NCBI GenBank assembly: GCA_023266355.1
Contig: JAHFQM010000003.1
Location: 372,001 to 436,000, forward strand
Direction: 5' to 3'
DNA length: 64,000 bases
Source: Aquabacterium sp.
GTDB lineage: Bacteria; Pseudomonadota; Gammaproteobacteria; Burkholderiales; Burkholderiaceae_C
Shown: positions 26,722-38,562 of the stretch, piece by piece
Position numbering within the stretch: the stretch's first letter is position 1
How the letters are laid out: the number at the start of each line of letters is the position of its first letter
Translations under genes and position numbers: made by a program
Notes under the pieces: model-generated
What the model saw: the letters and a program-made list of their open reading frames with translations, nothing else
Database searches by the model: none
Told to the model about the DNA's origin: nothing

Positions 26722-27309
26722 TCAGGCAGCCACGTCCTTCGGCCGCTTGGCCGCCAGGCTTTCGCGACTGCGCGCGTTGATGAGGCGCAGCTCGGCCAGG
26801 GAGGCCTCGATCTGGGCGCGCTTGGCTTCCAGCTCGGCAATCGCCGCATCGGTTTTCTCGATCACGTAGGTCAGCTGCTGGATGCGGCCTTCGCCGTGCT
26901 GACCGTACATGTCCAGGTAGTGCTTGATCTCGGACAGCGGCGAGCCCAGCGACTTGGCCCGCAGGATGCGCATCAGCCGGGCGCGGTCCACCTGGTTGTA
27001 GACGCGGGTGCCGTTGATGCGGCGCGGCGCCAGCAGGCCCTTGGTTTCGTAGAAGCGCAGGGCGCGCGGCGACACCTTGTAGAGCTCGCACACCTCGGCG
27101 ATGCCCATGAGCGCGTCGGTGTCGCGCTCGTCGTGGTCTTCCAGGGCCCAGGAAGGCGGCAGGCTCACTGGCACGTCACCCGCCACACCGGCATCCTTGC
27201 CCAACCCTTGTTCTGCTTTCGATTTCACTGCTTGCCTCGTGCTTCGTGCTTTGTCCTGTGAGCACGGCTTGCCCCTGTCGCGGGGTGCCGTCATTTGCCT
27301 GACGCGCAT
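26722..27309 (-). CDS. MerR-family regulator, LiuR-like
   Basis: 195 residues. After a poorly conserved, charged N-terminal extension of about 65 residues comes the winged-helix MerR domain: MGIAEVCELYKVSPRALRFY, ETKGLLAPRRINGTRVYNQV, then MRILRAKSLGSPLSEIKHYL. A C-terminal coiled coil (AAIAELEAKRAQIEASLAEL) provides dimerisation. There are no metal-binding Cys. LiuR proteins control leucine and branched acyl-CoA breakdown in Proteobacteria. The gene is divergent from the carboxylase operon, with the palindrome TTGACGTTAACGTCAA between them. The start is uncertain; ATG 27294 and the ATG before GIAEV are alternatives. Confidence 0.8.
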   Translation of the reverse strand: MRVRQMTAPRDRGKPCSQDKARSTRQAVKSKAEQGLGKDAGVAGDVPVSLPPSWALEDHDERDTDALMGIAEVCELYKVSPRALRFYETKGLLAPRRINGTRVYNQVDRARLMRILRAKSLGSPLSEIKHYLDMYGQHGEGRIQQLTYVIEKTDAAIAELEAKRAQIEASLAELRLINARSRESLAAKRPKDVAA

Positions 27310-27422
27310 GGTAAGTCACGAACGCCAGCGGAGGGGCCATGCGCCGTCATGCCATGACCTCGTGGAAGGCTAAGGGCGACGCTTGCCCCTTCACATAGGT
27401 AGTTCACCCAATCAGCATCTTG

Positions 27423-27438
27423 TTGACGTTAACGTCAA
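27423..27438. promoter_or_regulatory. LiuR/MerR-type operator, copy 2, overlapping the operon promoter
   Basis: TTGACGTTAACGTCAA is a perfect 16-base palindrome 45-60 bases upstream of the carboxyltransferase start. Its TTGACG can serve as a -35 box, with TACAGT (27446-27451) 17 bases later as -10, so binding would block the promoter. The near-identical copy at 7058-7073 lies upstream of the beta-oxidation operon. A repressor released by an acyl-CoA would fit, by inference. Confidence 0.75.
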
Positions 27439-27482
27439 GCACCACTACAGTGGCGAGGCCTCACCCAAGGACCCGCCTCAAG

Positions 27483-29105
27483 ATGCCTGCCCTGCGCTCC
27501 GCCCTCACGCCCAAGTCGGCGCCCTTCCAGACCAACGCCGCCCGCATGCACGAGCGCCTGGAGCAGGTGCGCGCCCTCGAAGCGCTGGTGCGCGACGGCT
27601 CGGCCGAGAAACGCCCCAAGTTCGACCAGCGCGGCCAGTTGCTGCCCCGCGAGCGCGTGGCCCGCCTGATCGACCGTGGCACACCCTTCCTGGAGCTGTC
27701 CACCCTGGCCGGCCTCGGCATGCACGACGACGACGGCAAGAAAAGCGTGCTGGGCGGCGGCACCGTCATCGGCATCGGCGTGGTGGCAGGCAAGCGCTGC
27801 CTGGTCACGGCCTCGGACTCGGCGCTCAAGGGCGGCACGGTCTCGCCCATGGGCTTGAAGAAGGCGCTGCGCGCGCAAGAGATCGCCCGCGAGAACAAGC
27901 TGCCCCTCATCGGCCTGGTCGAGAGCGGCGGCGCCAACCTCATGTACCAGGCCGACATCTTCGTGGAAGGCGGCAAGAGCTTCGCCAACCAGGCGCGCAT
28001 GTCGGCCATGGGCATCCCGCAGATCGCGGTGGTGCACGGCTCCAGCACCGCCGGTGGCGCCTACCTGCCCGGCCTGTCGGACTACGTGGTGCTGGTCAAG
28101 GGCCGCAGCAGCATCTACCTGGCCGGCCCGCCGCTGGTGAAAGCCGCCATCGGCGAAGACGCCACCGACGAAGAACTGGGCGGCGCCGAGATGCACGCCA
28201 GCGTGACCGGCCTGGGCGAGTACCTGGCCGACAACGACGCCCACGCGATTGCCCTGACGCGCGAGCTGGTGGACAAGCTGAACTGGGATTGCGTGGATGA
28301 CAACGCGCGCGGACAAGCCGCCATCGCCGCGCCCCTGTACGCCGAAGAAGAGCTGATGGGCTGCATCCCGGCCGACGACCGCGAGCCCTTCGACAGCCGC
28401 GAGGTCATTGCCCGCATCGTCGATGGCTCCGACTTCCTGGAGTTCAAGGCCAACTACGGCAGCGAGACGCTGTGCGGCCACGCCCGCATCCACGGCCACC
28501 TGGTCGGCATCATCGGCAACAACGGCCCGATCCAGCCGCAGGGCTCGACCAAGGCGGCGCAGTTCATCCAGCTGTGCGACCAGTCCGGCACGCCGCTGGT
28601 CTTCCTGCAGAACACGACCGGCTACATGGTGGGCGCGGCGGCCGAACACGGCGGCGCCATCAAGCACGGTTCCAAGATGATCCAGGCCGTGGCCAATGCG
28701 CGCGTGCCGAAGTTCACCGTCACGCTCAATGGCTCCTTCGGCGCGGGCAACTACGGCATGTGCGGCCGCGGCTTCGACCCGCGCTTCATCTTCAGCTGGC
28801 CCTCGGCGCGCACCGCCGTGATGGGCGGTGCCCAAGCCGCGAAGGTGATGGAGATCGTCACGCGCGGCAAGATGGAACGCGCCGGCATGCCCGTCAACGA
28901 CGCGATGCTCGAAGGCATGTCCAACGAGATCAAGAAGCGCCTGGACGCCGAGAGCAATGTGCTGTTCGGCACGGCCCGCCTGTGGGACGACGGCGTCATC
29001 GACCCGCGCGACACCCGCCGCGTGCTGGCCCTGTGCCTGGACCTGGCACGCGATGCCGAGCAGCGCCAGCTGCGCCCCAACACCTTTGGCGTGGCGCGCT
29101 TCTGA
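27483..29105 (+). CDS. Acyl-CoA carboxylase, carboxyltransferase (beta) subunit
   Basis: 540 residues. Carboxyltransferase motifs include NKLPLIGLVESGGANLMYQA, HGSSTAGGAYLPGLSDYVV, LQNTTGYMVGAAAEHGG and FTVTLNGSFGAGNYGMCGRG. This is the family of methylcrotonyl-CoA and geranyl-CoA carboxylase beta subunits. The matching biotin-carrying alpha subunit is three genes on. The next gene resembles citronellyl-CoA dehydrogenase (AtuD-like), so the natural substrate could be a terpenoid or other branched enoyl-CoA rather than methylcrotonyl-CoA; sequence alone does not settle this. ATG 27483 was chosen because longer reading frames would begin inside the operator. Confidence 0.88.
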   Translation: MPALRSALTPKSAPFQTNAARMHERLEQVRALEALVRDGSAEKRPKFDQRGQLLPRERVARLIDRGTPFLELSTLAGLGMHDDDGKKSVLGGGTVIGIGVVAGKRCLVTASDSALKGGTVSPMGLKKALRAQEIARENKLPLIGLVESGGANLMYQADIFVEGGKSFANQARMSAMGIPQIAVVHGSSTAGGAYLPGLSDYVVLVKGRSSIYLAGPPLVKAAIGEDATDEELGGAEMHASVTGLGEYLADNDAHAIALTRELVDKLNWDCVDDNARGQAAIAAPLYAEEELMGCIPADDREPFDSREVIARIVDGSDFLEFKANYGSETLCGHARIHGHLVGIIGNNGPIQPQGSTKAAQFIQLCDQSGTPLVFLQNTTGYMVGAAAEHGGAIKHGSKMIQAVANARVPKFTVTLNGSFGAGNYGMCGRGFDPRFIFSWPSARTAVMGGAQAAKVMEIVTRGKMERAGMPVNDAMLEGMSNEIKKRLDAESNVLFGTARLWDDGVIDPRDTRRVLALCLDLARDAEQRQLRPNTFGVARF

Positions 29106-29153
29106 GCCCAGCCCCAAACATCACAAGACCACCGACACCCGAGGAGACACCCC

Positions 29154-30308
29154 ATGCAATTCACCGCCGAACACCGCGCCCTGGCCGAGACCGTCAAGCG
29201 CTTCTGCGAGCAGGAGATCAACCCCCACGTCAAGGAATGGGAAGCCGCCGAGACCTTCCCCGCCCACGAGGTGTTCAAGAAGATGGGCAATCTGGGCCTG
29301 CTGGGCGTCAAGTACGACACCGCTTACGGCGGCATGGGCCTGGACTTCTCCTACTCGATGGTGGTGGCCGAAGAGCTGGGCGCCATCCCCTGCGGCGGCG
29401 TGCCCATGGCCATCGGCGTGCAAACCGACATGTGCACCCCGGCACTGCACCACTTCGGCTCGGACGAGCTCAAAAAAGAGTACCTGGCCCCGGCCATCGC
29501 GGGCGACATGGTGGGCTGCATCGGCGTGTCGGAAGTCGGTGGTGGTTCGGACGTGGCCGCGCTGAAAACATCGGCCCGGCATGACGGTGACGACTACGTC
29601 ATCAACGGCGCGAAGATGTGGATCACCAACGCCACCCAGGCCGACTGGTGTTGCCTGCTGGCCAACACCTCCGAAGGCCCGGTGCACAGCAACAAGTCGC
29701 TGATCATCGTGCCGATGGACGCCAAGGGCATCACCACGCAGAAGATCAAGAAGATCGGCATGAACTCGTCGGACACGGCACAGATCTTCTTCGACAACGT
29801 GCGCGTGCCGCGCCGCAACCTCATCGGCACCGAAGGCACCGGCTTCATGATGCAGATGATCCAGTTCCAAGAAGAGCGCCTGTACGGTGCGGCCAACTCC
29901 CTGAAGATGCTGGACAAGCTGATCGACCTGACCATCGACTACTGCAAGGAGCGCCACACCTTCGGCACGCCCTTGATCCACAACCAGGTCATCCACTTCC
30001 GCCTGGCCGAGCTGCGCACCGAGGTCGAGCTGCTGCGCTCGCTGGTTTACCGCGCCGTGGACGACTACGTGGGCGGCGCCGACGTGACGCGGATGGCCTC
30101 GATGGCCAAGCTCAAGTGCGGTCGCCTCATCCGCGAAGTGGCCGACAGCTGCCTGCAGTACTGGGGCGGCATGGGCTTCACCTACGACAACCCCATCTCG
30201 CAGGCCTACCGCGATGGCCGCCTGGTGTCGATCGGCGGTGGCGCCGACGAAATCATGCTGGGCATCATCTGCAAGTTCGAGGGCACGCTGCCCAAGAAAG
30301 CTCGTTGA
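29154..30308 (+). CDS. Acyl-CoA dehydrogenase, citronellyl-CoA dehydrogenase (AtuD)-like
   Basis: 384 residues with GAGGAGA upstream of ATG 29154. Motifs: CIGVSEVGGGSDVAALK (FAD/acyl loop, 122-138), NGAKMWITNATQADW, and EERLYGAANSL, with Glu241 as probable catalytic base, because the C-terminal position reads SIGGGADEIM. Segments such as GVPMAIGVQTDMCTPALHHF and ADSCLQYWGGMGF strongly recall, from memory, the AtuD-like dehydrogenases of acyclic terpene use in Pseudomonas. It would introduce the double bond before carboxylation. Second gene of the operon. Confidence 0.85.
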   Translation: MQFTAEHRALAETVKRFCEQEINPHVKEWEAAETFPAHEVFKKMGNLGLLGVKYDTAYGGMGLDFSYSMVVAEELGAIPCGGVPMAIGVQTDMCTPALHHFGSDELKKEYLAPAIAGDMVGCIGVSEVGGGSDVAALKTSARHDGDDYVINGAKMWITNATQADWCCLLANTSEGPVHSNKSLIIVPMDAKGITTQKIKKIGMNSSDTAQIFFDNVRVPRRNLIGTEGTGFMMQMIQFQEERLYGAANSLKMLDKLIDLTIDYCKERHTFGTPLIHNQVIHFRLAELRTEVELLRSLVYRAVDDYVGGADVTRMASMAKLKCGRLIREVADSCLQYWGGMGFTYDNPISQAYRDGRLVSIGGGADEIMLGIICKFEGTLPKKAR

Positions 30309-30323
30309 GAGAGGCCCGCTGAG

Positions 30324-31142
30324 ATGAGCTTCACCACCCTCCAGGTCCAGACCACCCAAGGCGTCTGCACCCTCACGCTGAACCGGCCCGAGGTGCGCAA
30401 CGCCATGTCGCTGGCCATGGTCCATGAGCTGCTGCAGGCCTTGCAAGCGGCCGAGCAGGACCCGGCCGTGCGTGCCATCGTGCTGCGCGGAGCCGGCGGC
30501 CATTTCTGCGCGGGCGGCGACATCTCGGACATGGCCCAGGCCCGCATGAAGCTGGCCCAGCAGCAGGCCGACGCTCAGCCGGCGGGCCCCAACCCGGTGG
30601 CCGTCACCAACGCGGCGTTCGGGCGGCTGTGCCTGGCCTATGCGCGCAGCCCGCTGCCCATCGTCACGGTGCTGGAGGGCACGGTGATGGGCGGCGGCTT
30701 CGGCCTGGCCTGCGTGTCGGACGTGAGCCTGGCGCTGGACACCGTGAGCTTCCGCCTGCCCGAAACCGCGTTGGGCATCATCCCCGCGCAGATCGCGCCC
30801 TTCCTGGTCGAGCGCCTGGGCTACGCCGAGGCCAAGCGCCTGGCCGTGACCGGCGCCAAGGTCGGTGCGGCCGAGGCCCTGACCATCCGCCTGGTGCACG
30901 AGGTGCATGGCGATGCCACCGCGCTGGACGCGGCCCTGCAGCGCACGCTGACCAGCATCCTGGCCTGTGGCCCCCAGGCCATCGCCACCACCAAGAACCT
31001 GCTGTCGCACGCGCGCCTGACCCCGCCCGAGCAACTCATCGACGACGCGGCGGCCCTGTTCGCCCACGCCGTGCTGAGCGACGAGGGCCAGGAAGGCACC
31101 ATGGCCTTCATGCAGAAACGCAAACCCTATTGGGTGCTTTGA
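30324..31142 (+). CDS. Enoyl-CoA hydratase/isomerase family protein
   Basis: 272 residues, typical crotonase length. The oxyanion-hole loop RGAGGHFCAGGDISDM and second loop EGTVMGGGFGLACVSDVSLA are intact, followed by FRLPETALGIIPAQIAP with a Glu at a catalytic position. In leucine or terpene catabolic clusters this position is held by methylglutaconyl-CoA or isohexenylglutaconyl-CoA hydratase, the probable role here. Starts 15 bases after the dehydrogenase stop. Confidence 0.85.
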   Translation: MSFTTLQVQTTQGVCTLTLNRPEVRNAMSLAMVHELLQALQAAEQDPAVRAIVLRGAGGHFCAGGDISDMAQARMKLAQQQADAQPAGPNPVAVTNAAFGRLCLAYARSPLPIVTVLEGTVMGGGFGLACVSDVSLALDTVSFRLPETALGIIPAQIAPFLVERLGYAEAKRLAVTGAKVGAAEALTIRLVHEVHGDATALDAALQRTLTSILACGPQAIATTKNLLSHARLTPPEQLIDDAAALFAHAVLSDEGQEGTMAFMQKRKPYWVL

Positions 31143-31168
31143 CCAGGGTGCCGCAACAAGGCTGACAC

Positions 31169-33178
<2,010 letters not shown>

Positions 33179-33179
33179 C

Positions 33180-34064
33180 ATGGACAAGGCCATCCTGACC
33201 TGCGCGCTGACCGGCGTGCTCACCGACCCGGCACAACACCCCGTGCCCGTGACCGCTGCCCAGATGGCCGCCGCCGCGCGAGAGGCCTTCGACGCGGGCG
33301 CGTCCATCATGCACGTGCACCTGCGCCGCCAGGAGCCCGGCATGGGCCGCTTCCCCAGCTGGGACCCGGCCGTGGCCTGCGAGATCGACACCGCCATCCG
33401 CGCCGCCTGCCCCGGCGTCATCATCAACCTGACCACCGGCGTGGTCGGCCCCGACATCTCCGGCCCGAGCGCCTGCATCCGCGCCGTGCGCCCGGAAATC
33501 GCCGCCTGCAACGCCGGCAGCCTGAACTACCTCAAGATCAAGGACAACGGCCAATGGGCCTGGCCGCCCATGTTGTTCGACAACCAGGTCGACAAGGTCA
33601 CGGCCATGATCGCGGTGATGAACGAGACCGGCACGCGCCCCGAGTTCGAGTGCTTCGACGTCGGCATCGTGCGATCGGTCGAGATGTACCAGAAGGCCGG
33701 CATCGCCGACCACCTCGAGTACAACTTCGTCATGGGCGTGGCCTCGGGCATGCCGGTGGACGCCGACCTGCTCAAGCTGCTGGTCAAGTACCGCAAGCCG
33801 GACACCGTCTGGCAGACCACGCTGATCGGCCGCGAAGAGATCTGGGCCGTGCACCAGGCCACCGCCGACCTCGGCGGCATGCTGCGCACCGGCGTGGAAG
33901 ACACCTTCTACCTGCCCGGTGGCGAGCGCACCTCGGGCAACGGCCAGCTCATCGAAGCGCTGGCAGCGTGCGCGCACCGTGCCGGCCGCGCCGTGGCGTC
34001 GCCCGCTGAAGCGCGCGCCATGCTGGGCCTGAAGGCAGCGTCAGCGCACGGCGTCGCCGCCTGA
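33180..34064 (+). CDS. BKACE (DUF849) beta-keto acid cleavage enzyme
   Basis: 294 residues. Family features: SIMHVHLRR with the HxH zinc ligands, IINLTTGVVGPD, CNAGSLNYL, FECFDVGIVRSVEM and the closing segment EDTFYLPGGERTSGNGQLIE. BKACE enzymes (3-keto-5-aminohexanoate cleavage family) react a beta-keto acid with acetyl-CoA to give acetoacetate and a new CoA ester. ATG 33180 follows the carboxylase stop after one base. In classic leucine/terpene operons this final place is taken by HMG-CoA lyase, so the operon has an unusual last step. Confidence 0.85.
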   Translation: MDKAILTCALTGVLTDPAQHPVPVTAAQMAAAAREAFDAGASIMHVHLRRQEPGMGRFPSWDPAVACEIDTAIRAACPGVIINLTTGVVGPDISGPSACIRAVRPEIAACNAGSLNYLKIKDNGQWAWPPMLFDNQVDKVTAMIAVMNETGTRPEFECFDVGIVRSVEMYQKAGIADHLEYNFVMGVASGMPVDADLLKLLVKYRKPDTVWQTTLIGREEIWAVHQATADLGGMLRTGVEDTFYLPGGERTSGNGQLIEALAACAHRAGRAVASPAEARAMLGLKAASAHGVAA

Positions 34065-34149
34065 GGGGCCCTGTCGGCGACGCCAGGCGGCTGCGCTGCA
34101 AGGCACAGGCTGTGTCGCAGCGGCACCCGCCGGGTCACCGTCATCGCTG

Positions 34150-34519
34150 GCATCATCCACCGCGCAGCACCCCGCCCGCTGCCGGAGGCCGCCGACTTGC
34201 CCCTGTTCGACATGCGCCGCCAGCCCGACCACGGCGACGGCGTCCACGTGCGTGTGGTGCCCACGGTGGATGTCGGCGCGCACAACGCCCTCATGGCCGA
34301 GCTGGTGATCGGTGTGCTGCGATTGAAGGCCTCCAGCCAGGTGTCGCAATGGCCCATCTCCTTGTGCTGCCAGGGGTGGAAGCCGGGCTTGGCGTGCGGG
34401 TCGGTGACCTGGTCGCGGTAGGCACGCACGCTGCTGATGAAGTAGCGCTCACCGAGCTGGAAGTCCAGCTTCTCGCGGGCCTGGATGGGGCGGGTGTGTT
34501 CGGGGTGCGGGGTGCTCAC
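34150..34519 (-). pseudogene. Decayed gene, possibly a metal-dependent hydrolase remnant
   Basis: GTG 34519 with GAGGAGA upstream starts STPHPEHTRPIQAREKLDFQ, then LGERYFISSVRAYRDQVTDP and FHPWQHKEMGHCDTWLEAFN. The GERYFI.SVR.YRDQ..DP stretch recalls the PF10118-type metal-dependent hydrolases (GERFFI.SVRHYRD). What should follow is missing or out of frame, and the frame continues antisense into the BKACE gene without family features. An internally deleted pseudogene is the best reading. A translated 70-90 residue remnant remains possible. The downstream boundary is approximate. Confidence 0.35.
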
Positions 34520-34746
34520 GGGTGTCTCCTCGTCAAGGGCCGTCGGACGCAGCCCATGACGCCATTGCACCGCCAGGTGGCTTGTCAGGTGCACACAAGG
34601 CTGTGCTGGACCGGGCAAGTTGACGAGACGTCAGCCCGAAACATTTCAAAACATATTGCCGACGAACCCACCCTTTTGGGGGAATGCCTCCCTTGAATGG
34701 TCCAGCTACTCTGCACATTCAAATCAAAACAATTCACAGGGTAGGT

Positions 34747-37014
34747 ATGCAGGCATCTTCTGCAGAGGGAGCATCGTCCGATTCCGGCGCAGCCGCGAGC
34801 CCACCGCTCGCATCGCTGCCGGGCAACAATGCCGCGGCCAACCTGCGTGCACTCTGCCTGCTGGCGCGCCTGCACCACATTTCAGCCACGCCCGACCTTC
34901 TGGCCCATGAGCTGGGTCTGTCCCCCTCGGCCGAGGCCAGCGACACCGAACTGCTGCTGGCGGCCAAACACATCGGCCTCAAAGCCAAGCTCAGCCGCAC
35001 CACGGGCGAACGCCTCTCCATGGCTGCCCTGCCAGCACTGGCCCGCATCAAAGGCGAAGACGGCACCGAGCGCTGGGTGCTGCTGGCCCAGTGCGATGGC
35101 CAGCGCGTGCTTTATCAAGACCCGGCTGCCGAAGGCGGTGGCCGCCCCACCATCGAGCCGATGGAAGCCTTCGTGGCCCGCTGGGCGCTCCTCGGCAATC
35201 CGATGCGCTCCGGCACCCTGCTGCTGGCCACCAGCCGCGCCAGCCTGGTCGGGGCCGTGGCCAAGTTCGATTTCAGCTGGTTCGTGCCCAGCATCGTCAA
35301 GCACCGCAAGCTCATGGGTGAGGTGCTGCTGGTGTCGTTGTTCCTGCAGTTGTTTGCCCTGGTCAGCCCGCTGTTCTTCCAGGTCGTGATGGACAAGGTG
35401 CTGGTGCACCGCGGCCTCACCACCCTCGACGTGCTGGTCATCGGCCTGGTCATCGTCGTGGTGTTCGAGAGCTTGCTCACGGGCCTGCGCGCCTACGTCT
35501 TCAGCCACACCACCAGCCGCATGGACGTGGAACTCGGCTCGCGCCTGTTCCGCCACTTGCTGCAACTGCCCCTGGCTTACTTCCAGGCCCGCCGCGTGGG
35601 TGATTCGGTCGCCCGCGTGCGCGAGCTCGAGAACATCCGCAACTTCCTCACCGGCCAGGCGCTCACCCTGGTGCTGGACGTGCTGTTCTCGGTGCTGTTC
35701 ATTGCCGTGATGCTGCTCTACAGCTGGCAACTCACGGCCATCGTGTTGCTGAGCCTGCCCCTCTACACGGCGCTGACGCTGGCGGTCGTGCCTATCCTGC
35801 GCGGGCGCTTGAACGAGAAGTTCGCACGGGGCGCAGAGAACCAGTCCCTGCTGGTCGAGACCATCACCGGCATCCAGACCGTGAAGGCCAATGCGCTCGA
35901 GCCCCAAATGGCCCGCCGCTGGGACAACCAGCTCGCAGCCTACGTCTCAGCCAGCTTCAAAACGCAAACGCTGGCGACCACGGCCCACGAAGGCATCAAC
36001 CTCATTGGCAAGCTCATCAACGCCGCCACGCTGTGGTTTGGCGCCAAGCTGGTGATGGATCAGGAACTCACGGTGGGCCAGTTCGTGGCCTTCAACATGT
36101 TCGCCGGGCGTGTGTCACAGCCCATCATGCGCATGGCGCAGATGTGGACGGACTTCCAGCAAACCGGCATCTCCATGGAGCGCCTGGGTGACATCCTCAA
36201 CACCCGCACCGAGGTGCCGCCCAGCACGGCAGCCCAGTTGCCCACGCTCAAGGGCCGCATCACGCTGGACAAGGTCACCTTCCGCTACCGGCCCGAAGCC
36301 GCTCCGGTGCTCCACGACGTGGGCCTGGACATCCGCGCCGGCGACATCATCGGCATCGTGGGGCGCTCGGGCTCGGGCAAAAGCACGCTGACCAAGCTGG
36401 TGCAGCGCCTGTACGTGCCCGAACAGGGCCGCGTGCTGATCGATGGCATCGACATCAGCCTGGTGGACGCGGCCCAACTGCGTCGCCAGATCGGCGTGGT
36501 GCTGCAAGACAACTTCCTCTTCAACCGCAGCGTGCGCGAGAACATCGCCGTGGCCGATCCGGCCGCCCCGCTGGAAGCCGTGATGCACGCCGCCCGCCTG
36601 GCCGGCGCGCACGATTTCATCAGCGAGCTGCCCGAGGGCTACGACACGGTGGTGGGCGAGCAAGGCGCGTCGCTCTCAGGCGGGCAGCGCCAGCGCATCG
36701 CCATCGCGCGGGCGCTGTTCACCAACCCGCGTGTGCTGATTTTTGATGAGGCCACCTCGGCGCTGGACTACGAGAGCGAAGCCATCATCCAACGCAACAT
36801 GGCGGCCATCAGCAAGGGGCGCACCGTGATCATCATCGCCCACCGGCTGAGTGCCGTGCGGCATGCCGACCGCATCGTGGCCATGGAGAAGGGCCGCATC
36901 GTCGAGGCCGGGCCGCACGAGGTGCTGATACAGAAGCCCAAGGGGCTGTACGCCTACCTGTGGCGCATGCAACAGCAAGGGGGAAGTGAAGACAAGCCGG
37001 AGGGCCTGGCATGA
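34747..37014 (+). CDS. Type I secretion ABC transporter with degenerate C39-like domain (HlyB/RtxB type)
   Basis: 755 residues. The N-terminal 130 residues form a C39-like domain ([20 protein letters not shown]) without the catalytic Cys, as in RTX exporters, where it binds the substrate. Membrane helices cover about 185-450. The nucleotide domain has Walker [10 protein letters not shown] (about 539), signature LSGGQRQR (about 642), Walker [13 protein letters not shown] and the H-loop His in IIIAHRLS. It exports the giant RTX protein encoded 2 kb downstream. ATG 34747 fits the domain start; an in-frame ATG at 34684 is possible. First gene of the secretion operon. Confidence 0.9.
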   Translation: MQASSAEGASSDSGAAASPPLASLPGNNAAANLRALCLLARLHHISATPDLLAHELGLSPSAEASDTELLLAAKHIGLKAKLSRTTGERLSMAALPALARIKGEDGTERWVLLAQCDGQRVLYQDPAAEGGGRPTIEPMEAFVARWALLGNPMRSGTLLLATSRASLVGAVAKFDFSWFVPSIVKHRKLMGEVLLVSLFLQLFALVSPLFFQVVMDKVLVHRGLTTLDVLVIGLVIVVVFESLLTGLRAYVFSHTTSRMDVELGSRLFRHLLQLPLAYFQARRVGDSVARVRELENIRNFLTGQALTLVLDVLFSVLFIAVMLLYSWQLTAIVLLSLPLYTALTLAVVPILRGRLNEKFARGAENQSLLVETITGIQTVKANALEPQMARRWDNQLAAYVSASFKTQTLATTAHEGINLIGKLINAATLWFGAKLVMDQELTVGQFVAFNMFAGRVSQPIMRMAQMWTDFQQTGISMERLGDILNTRTEVPPSTAAQLPTLKGRITLDKVTFRYRPEAAPVLHDVGLDIRAGDIIGIVGRSGSGKSTLTKLVQRLYVPEQGRVLIDGIDISLVDAAQLRRQIGVVLQDNFLFNRSVRENIAVADPAAPLEAVMHAARLAGAHDFISELPEGYDTVVGEQGASLSGGQRQRIAIARALFTNPRVLIFDEATSALDYESEAIIQRNMAAISKGRTVIIIAHRLSAVRHADRIVAMEKGRIVEAGPHEVLIQKPKGLYAYLWRMQQQGGSEDKPEGLA

Positions 37015-38513
37015 ACAACGCAGCATCAACCCGCCACCCCTTCCTGGAGTTGCTGCAGCGCTACCGCGCAGTGGTTCAAGTAGCCTGGGCCCACCGCCAT
37101 GAACTGGCCGGCCCCGCTCGCATGGCCGACGAGGCCGCCTTCCTGCCCGCTGCGCTGAGCCTGCAGGCCACGCCACCGCACCCCGCACCGCGTCGGGCGC
37201 TGTGGGCGATCATGTCTTTGTTCACGCTTGCCGTGCTGTGGGCCTGCTTGGGGCACGTTGACATCGTCGCCGTGGCGCAGGGGCGCATCGTGGTGAGCGA
37301 CGGCACCAAGCTCATCCAGCCGCTGGAGGCCAGCGTGGTCAAGGCCATCCACGTCAAAGATGGCGACAAGGTGCAAGCGGGGCAAGTGCTCGTTGAGCTT
37401 GACCCCACCAGCGCGCAGGCCGACAACAGCCGCGTCAGCCAGGAGCGCTCTGGTGCATTGTCAGAGGCGTGGCGCACCCAGGCGCTGCTGACGGTGATGA
37501 GGGCCCTGCGCGAGCGCGGCAGCACCGCAGCCCCCGTTCTGTCCGAAGACGCCCGCAAGGCGAGCAACGGCCTGAGCCCCGACGAGCGCGAACTCATGCG
37601 CAGCCAACTCGACGCCGAGTGGCGCGACACGCAGGCCCAGCTCGCGCGCCTGCAGGCCGACATCGACACCCGCCAGGCCGAGCGGCAAACCGTCAAGGAG
37701 CAAATCGAGAAGCTGCAGGCCACGCTGCCCATCGTGCGCAAGCGAGAAGACGACTTCCAGACCCTGCAGGCGCAAGGCTTCGTGAGCCAGCACGCAGGGC
37801 AAGACCGCACCCAGGCGCGCATCGAGATGGAACGTGACCTGGCCACCCAGCGCGCCCGCCTGGTCGAGGTCAAGGCTGCCATCGCGCAGGCCGAACACAA
37901 CCACGCAGCCTGGCGCAGCGATGCGCTCAAGACTCTGAGCGAGCGGCACGCCAAGGCCGACTTGCAAGCCCGATCACTCCAGGCCGAAGGCGCCAAGACC
38001 AGCCAGCGCGAGCAACTCACCACGCTGCGCGCCCCGGTCACGGGCACCGTGCAGCAACGCGCCGTGCACACCACCGGCGGCGTGGTCACCCCCGCGCAGG
38101 TGCTCATGGTGGTCGTGCCCGATGCCGCGCAGGTCACCGCCGAGGTCACGCTGGAGAACAAGGACGTGGGGTTTGTGCACCTGGGGCAAGAAGCGGCCAT
38201 CAAGCTAGAGACCTTCCCCTTCACTCGCTATGGCACGGTCGAGGCCAAGGTGACCACCATCACGGCCGATGCGGTGATGAAGGAGCCCAGCGTGCAGCCG
38301 GACAAGGATGGCAAGGCGATCGCTTCAGGTGCGGCGGTTTTTCCGGCCACCTTGACGCTAGCGGCGCATGCCATTGATGTGGACGGCAAGGCGATTCGGC
38401 TGGCGCCAGGGATGAACCTCACGGCGGAAATCAAGACGGGCAAGCGCAGGGTTATCGGCTACTTACTCAGTCCGGTGCAGTCGCGTGTGAGTGAAGGTTT
38501 ACGGGAACGGTGA
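37011..38513 (+). CDS. HlyD-family type I secretion periplasmic adaptor
   Basis: 500 residues. One N-terminal membrane helix (ALWAIMSLFTLAVLWACLGH, about 64-84), a barrel-sandwich lipoyl-like half (GTKLIQPLEASVVKAIHVKD), a long coiled-coil hairpin (about 180-330) with SREQLTTLRAPVTGTVQQ completing the lipoyl domain, and the C-terminal beta domain. It links the inner-membrane ABC transporter to a TolC-like outer membrane channel, which is not encoded here. ATG overlaps the transporter stop (ATGA at 37011-37014). Confidence 0.9.
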   Translation: MNNAASTRHPFLELLQRYRAVVQVAWAHRHELAGPARMADEAAFLPAALSLQATPPHPAPRRALWAIMSLFTLAVLWACLGHVDIVAVAQGRIVVSDGTKLIQPLEASVVKAIHVKDGDKVQAGQVLVELDPTSAQADNSRVSQERSGALSEAWRTQALLTVMRALRERGSTAAPVLSEDARKASNGLSPDERELMRSQLDAEWRDTQAQLARLQADIDTRQAERQTVKEQIEKLQATLPIVRKREDDFQTLQAQGFVSQHAGQDRTQARIEMERDLATQRARLVEVKAAIAQAEHNHAAWRSDALKTLSERHAKADLQARSLQAEGAKTSQREQLTTLRAPVTGTVQQRAVHTTGGVVTPAQVLMVVVPDAAQVTAEVTLENKDVGFVHLGQEAAIKLETFPFTRYGTVEAKVTTITADAVMKEPSVQPDKDGKAIASGAAVFPATLTLAAHAIDVDGKAIRLAPGMNLTAEIKTGKRRVIGYLLSPVQSRVSEGLRER

Positions 38514-38562
38514 GGAATACCTCATAGGCCCACCTATAAAATCAAATCCAATCAATTCCAAA

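Noticed and set aside
34621..34633. Third member of the MerR-type operator set (TGACGAGACGTCA)
   Set aside because: The half-sites TGACG/CGTCA match but the centre is three bases rather than TTAA, changing the spacing; it is not near an acyl-CoA gene start.
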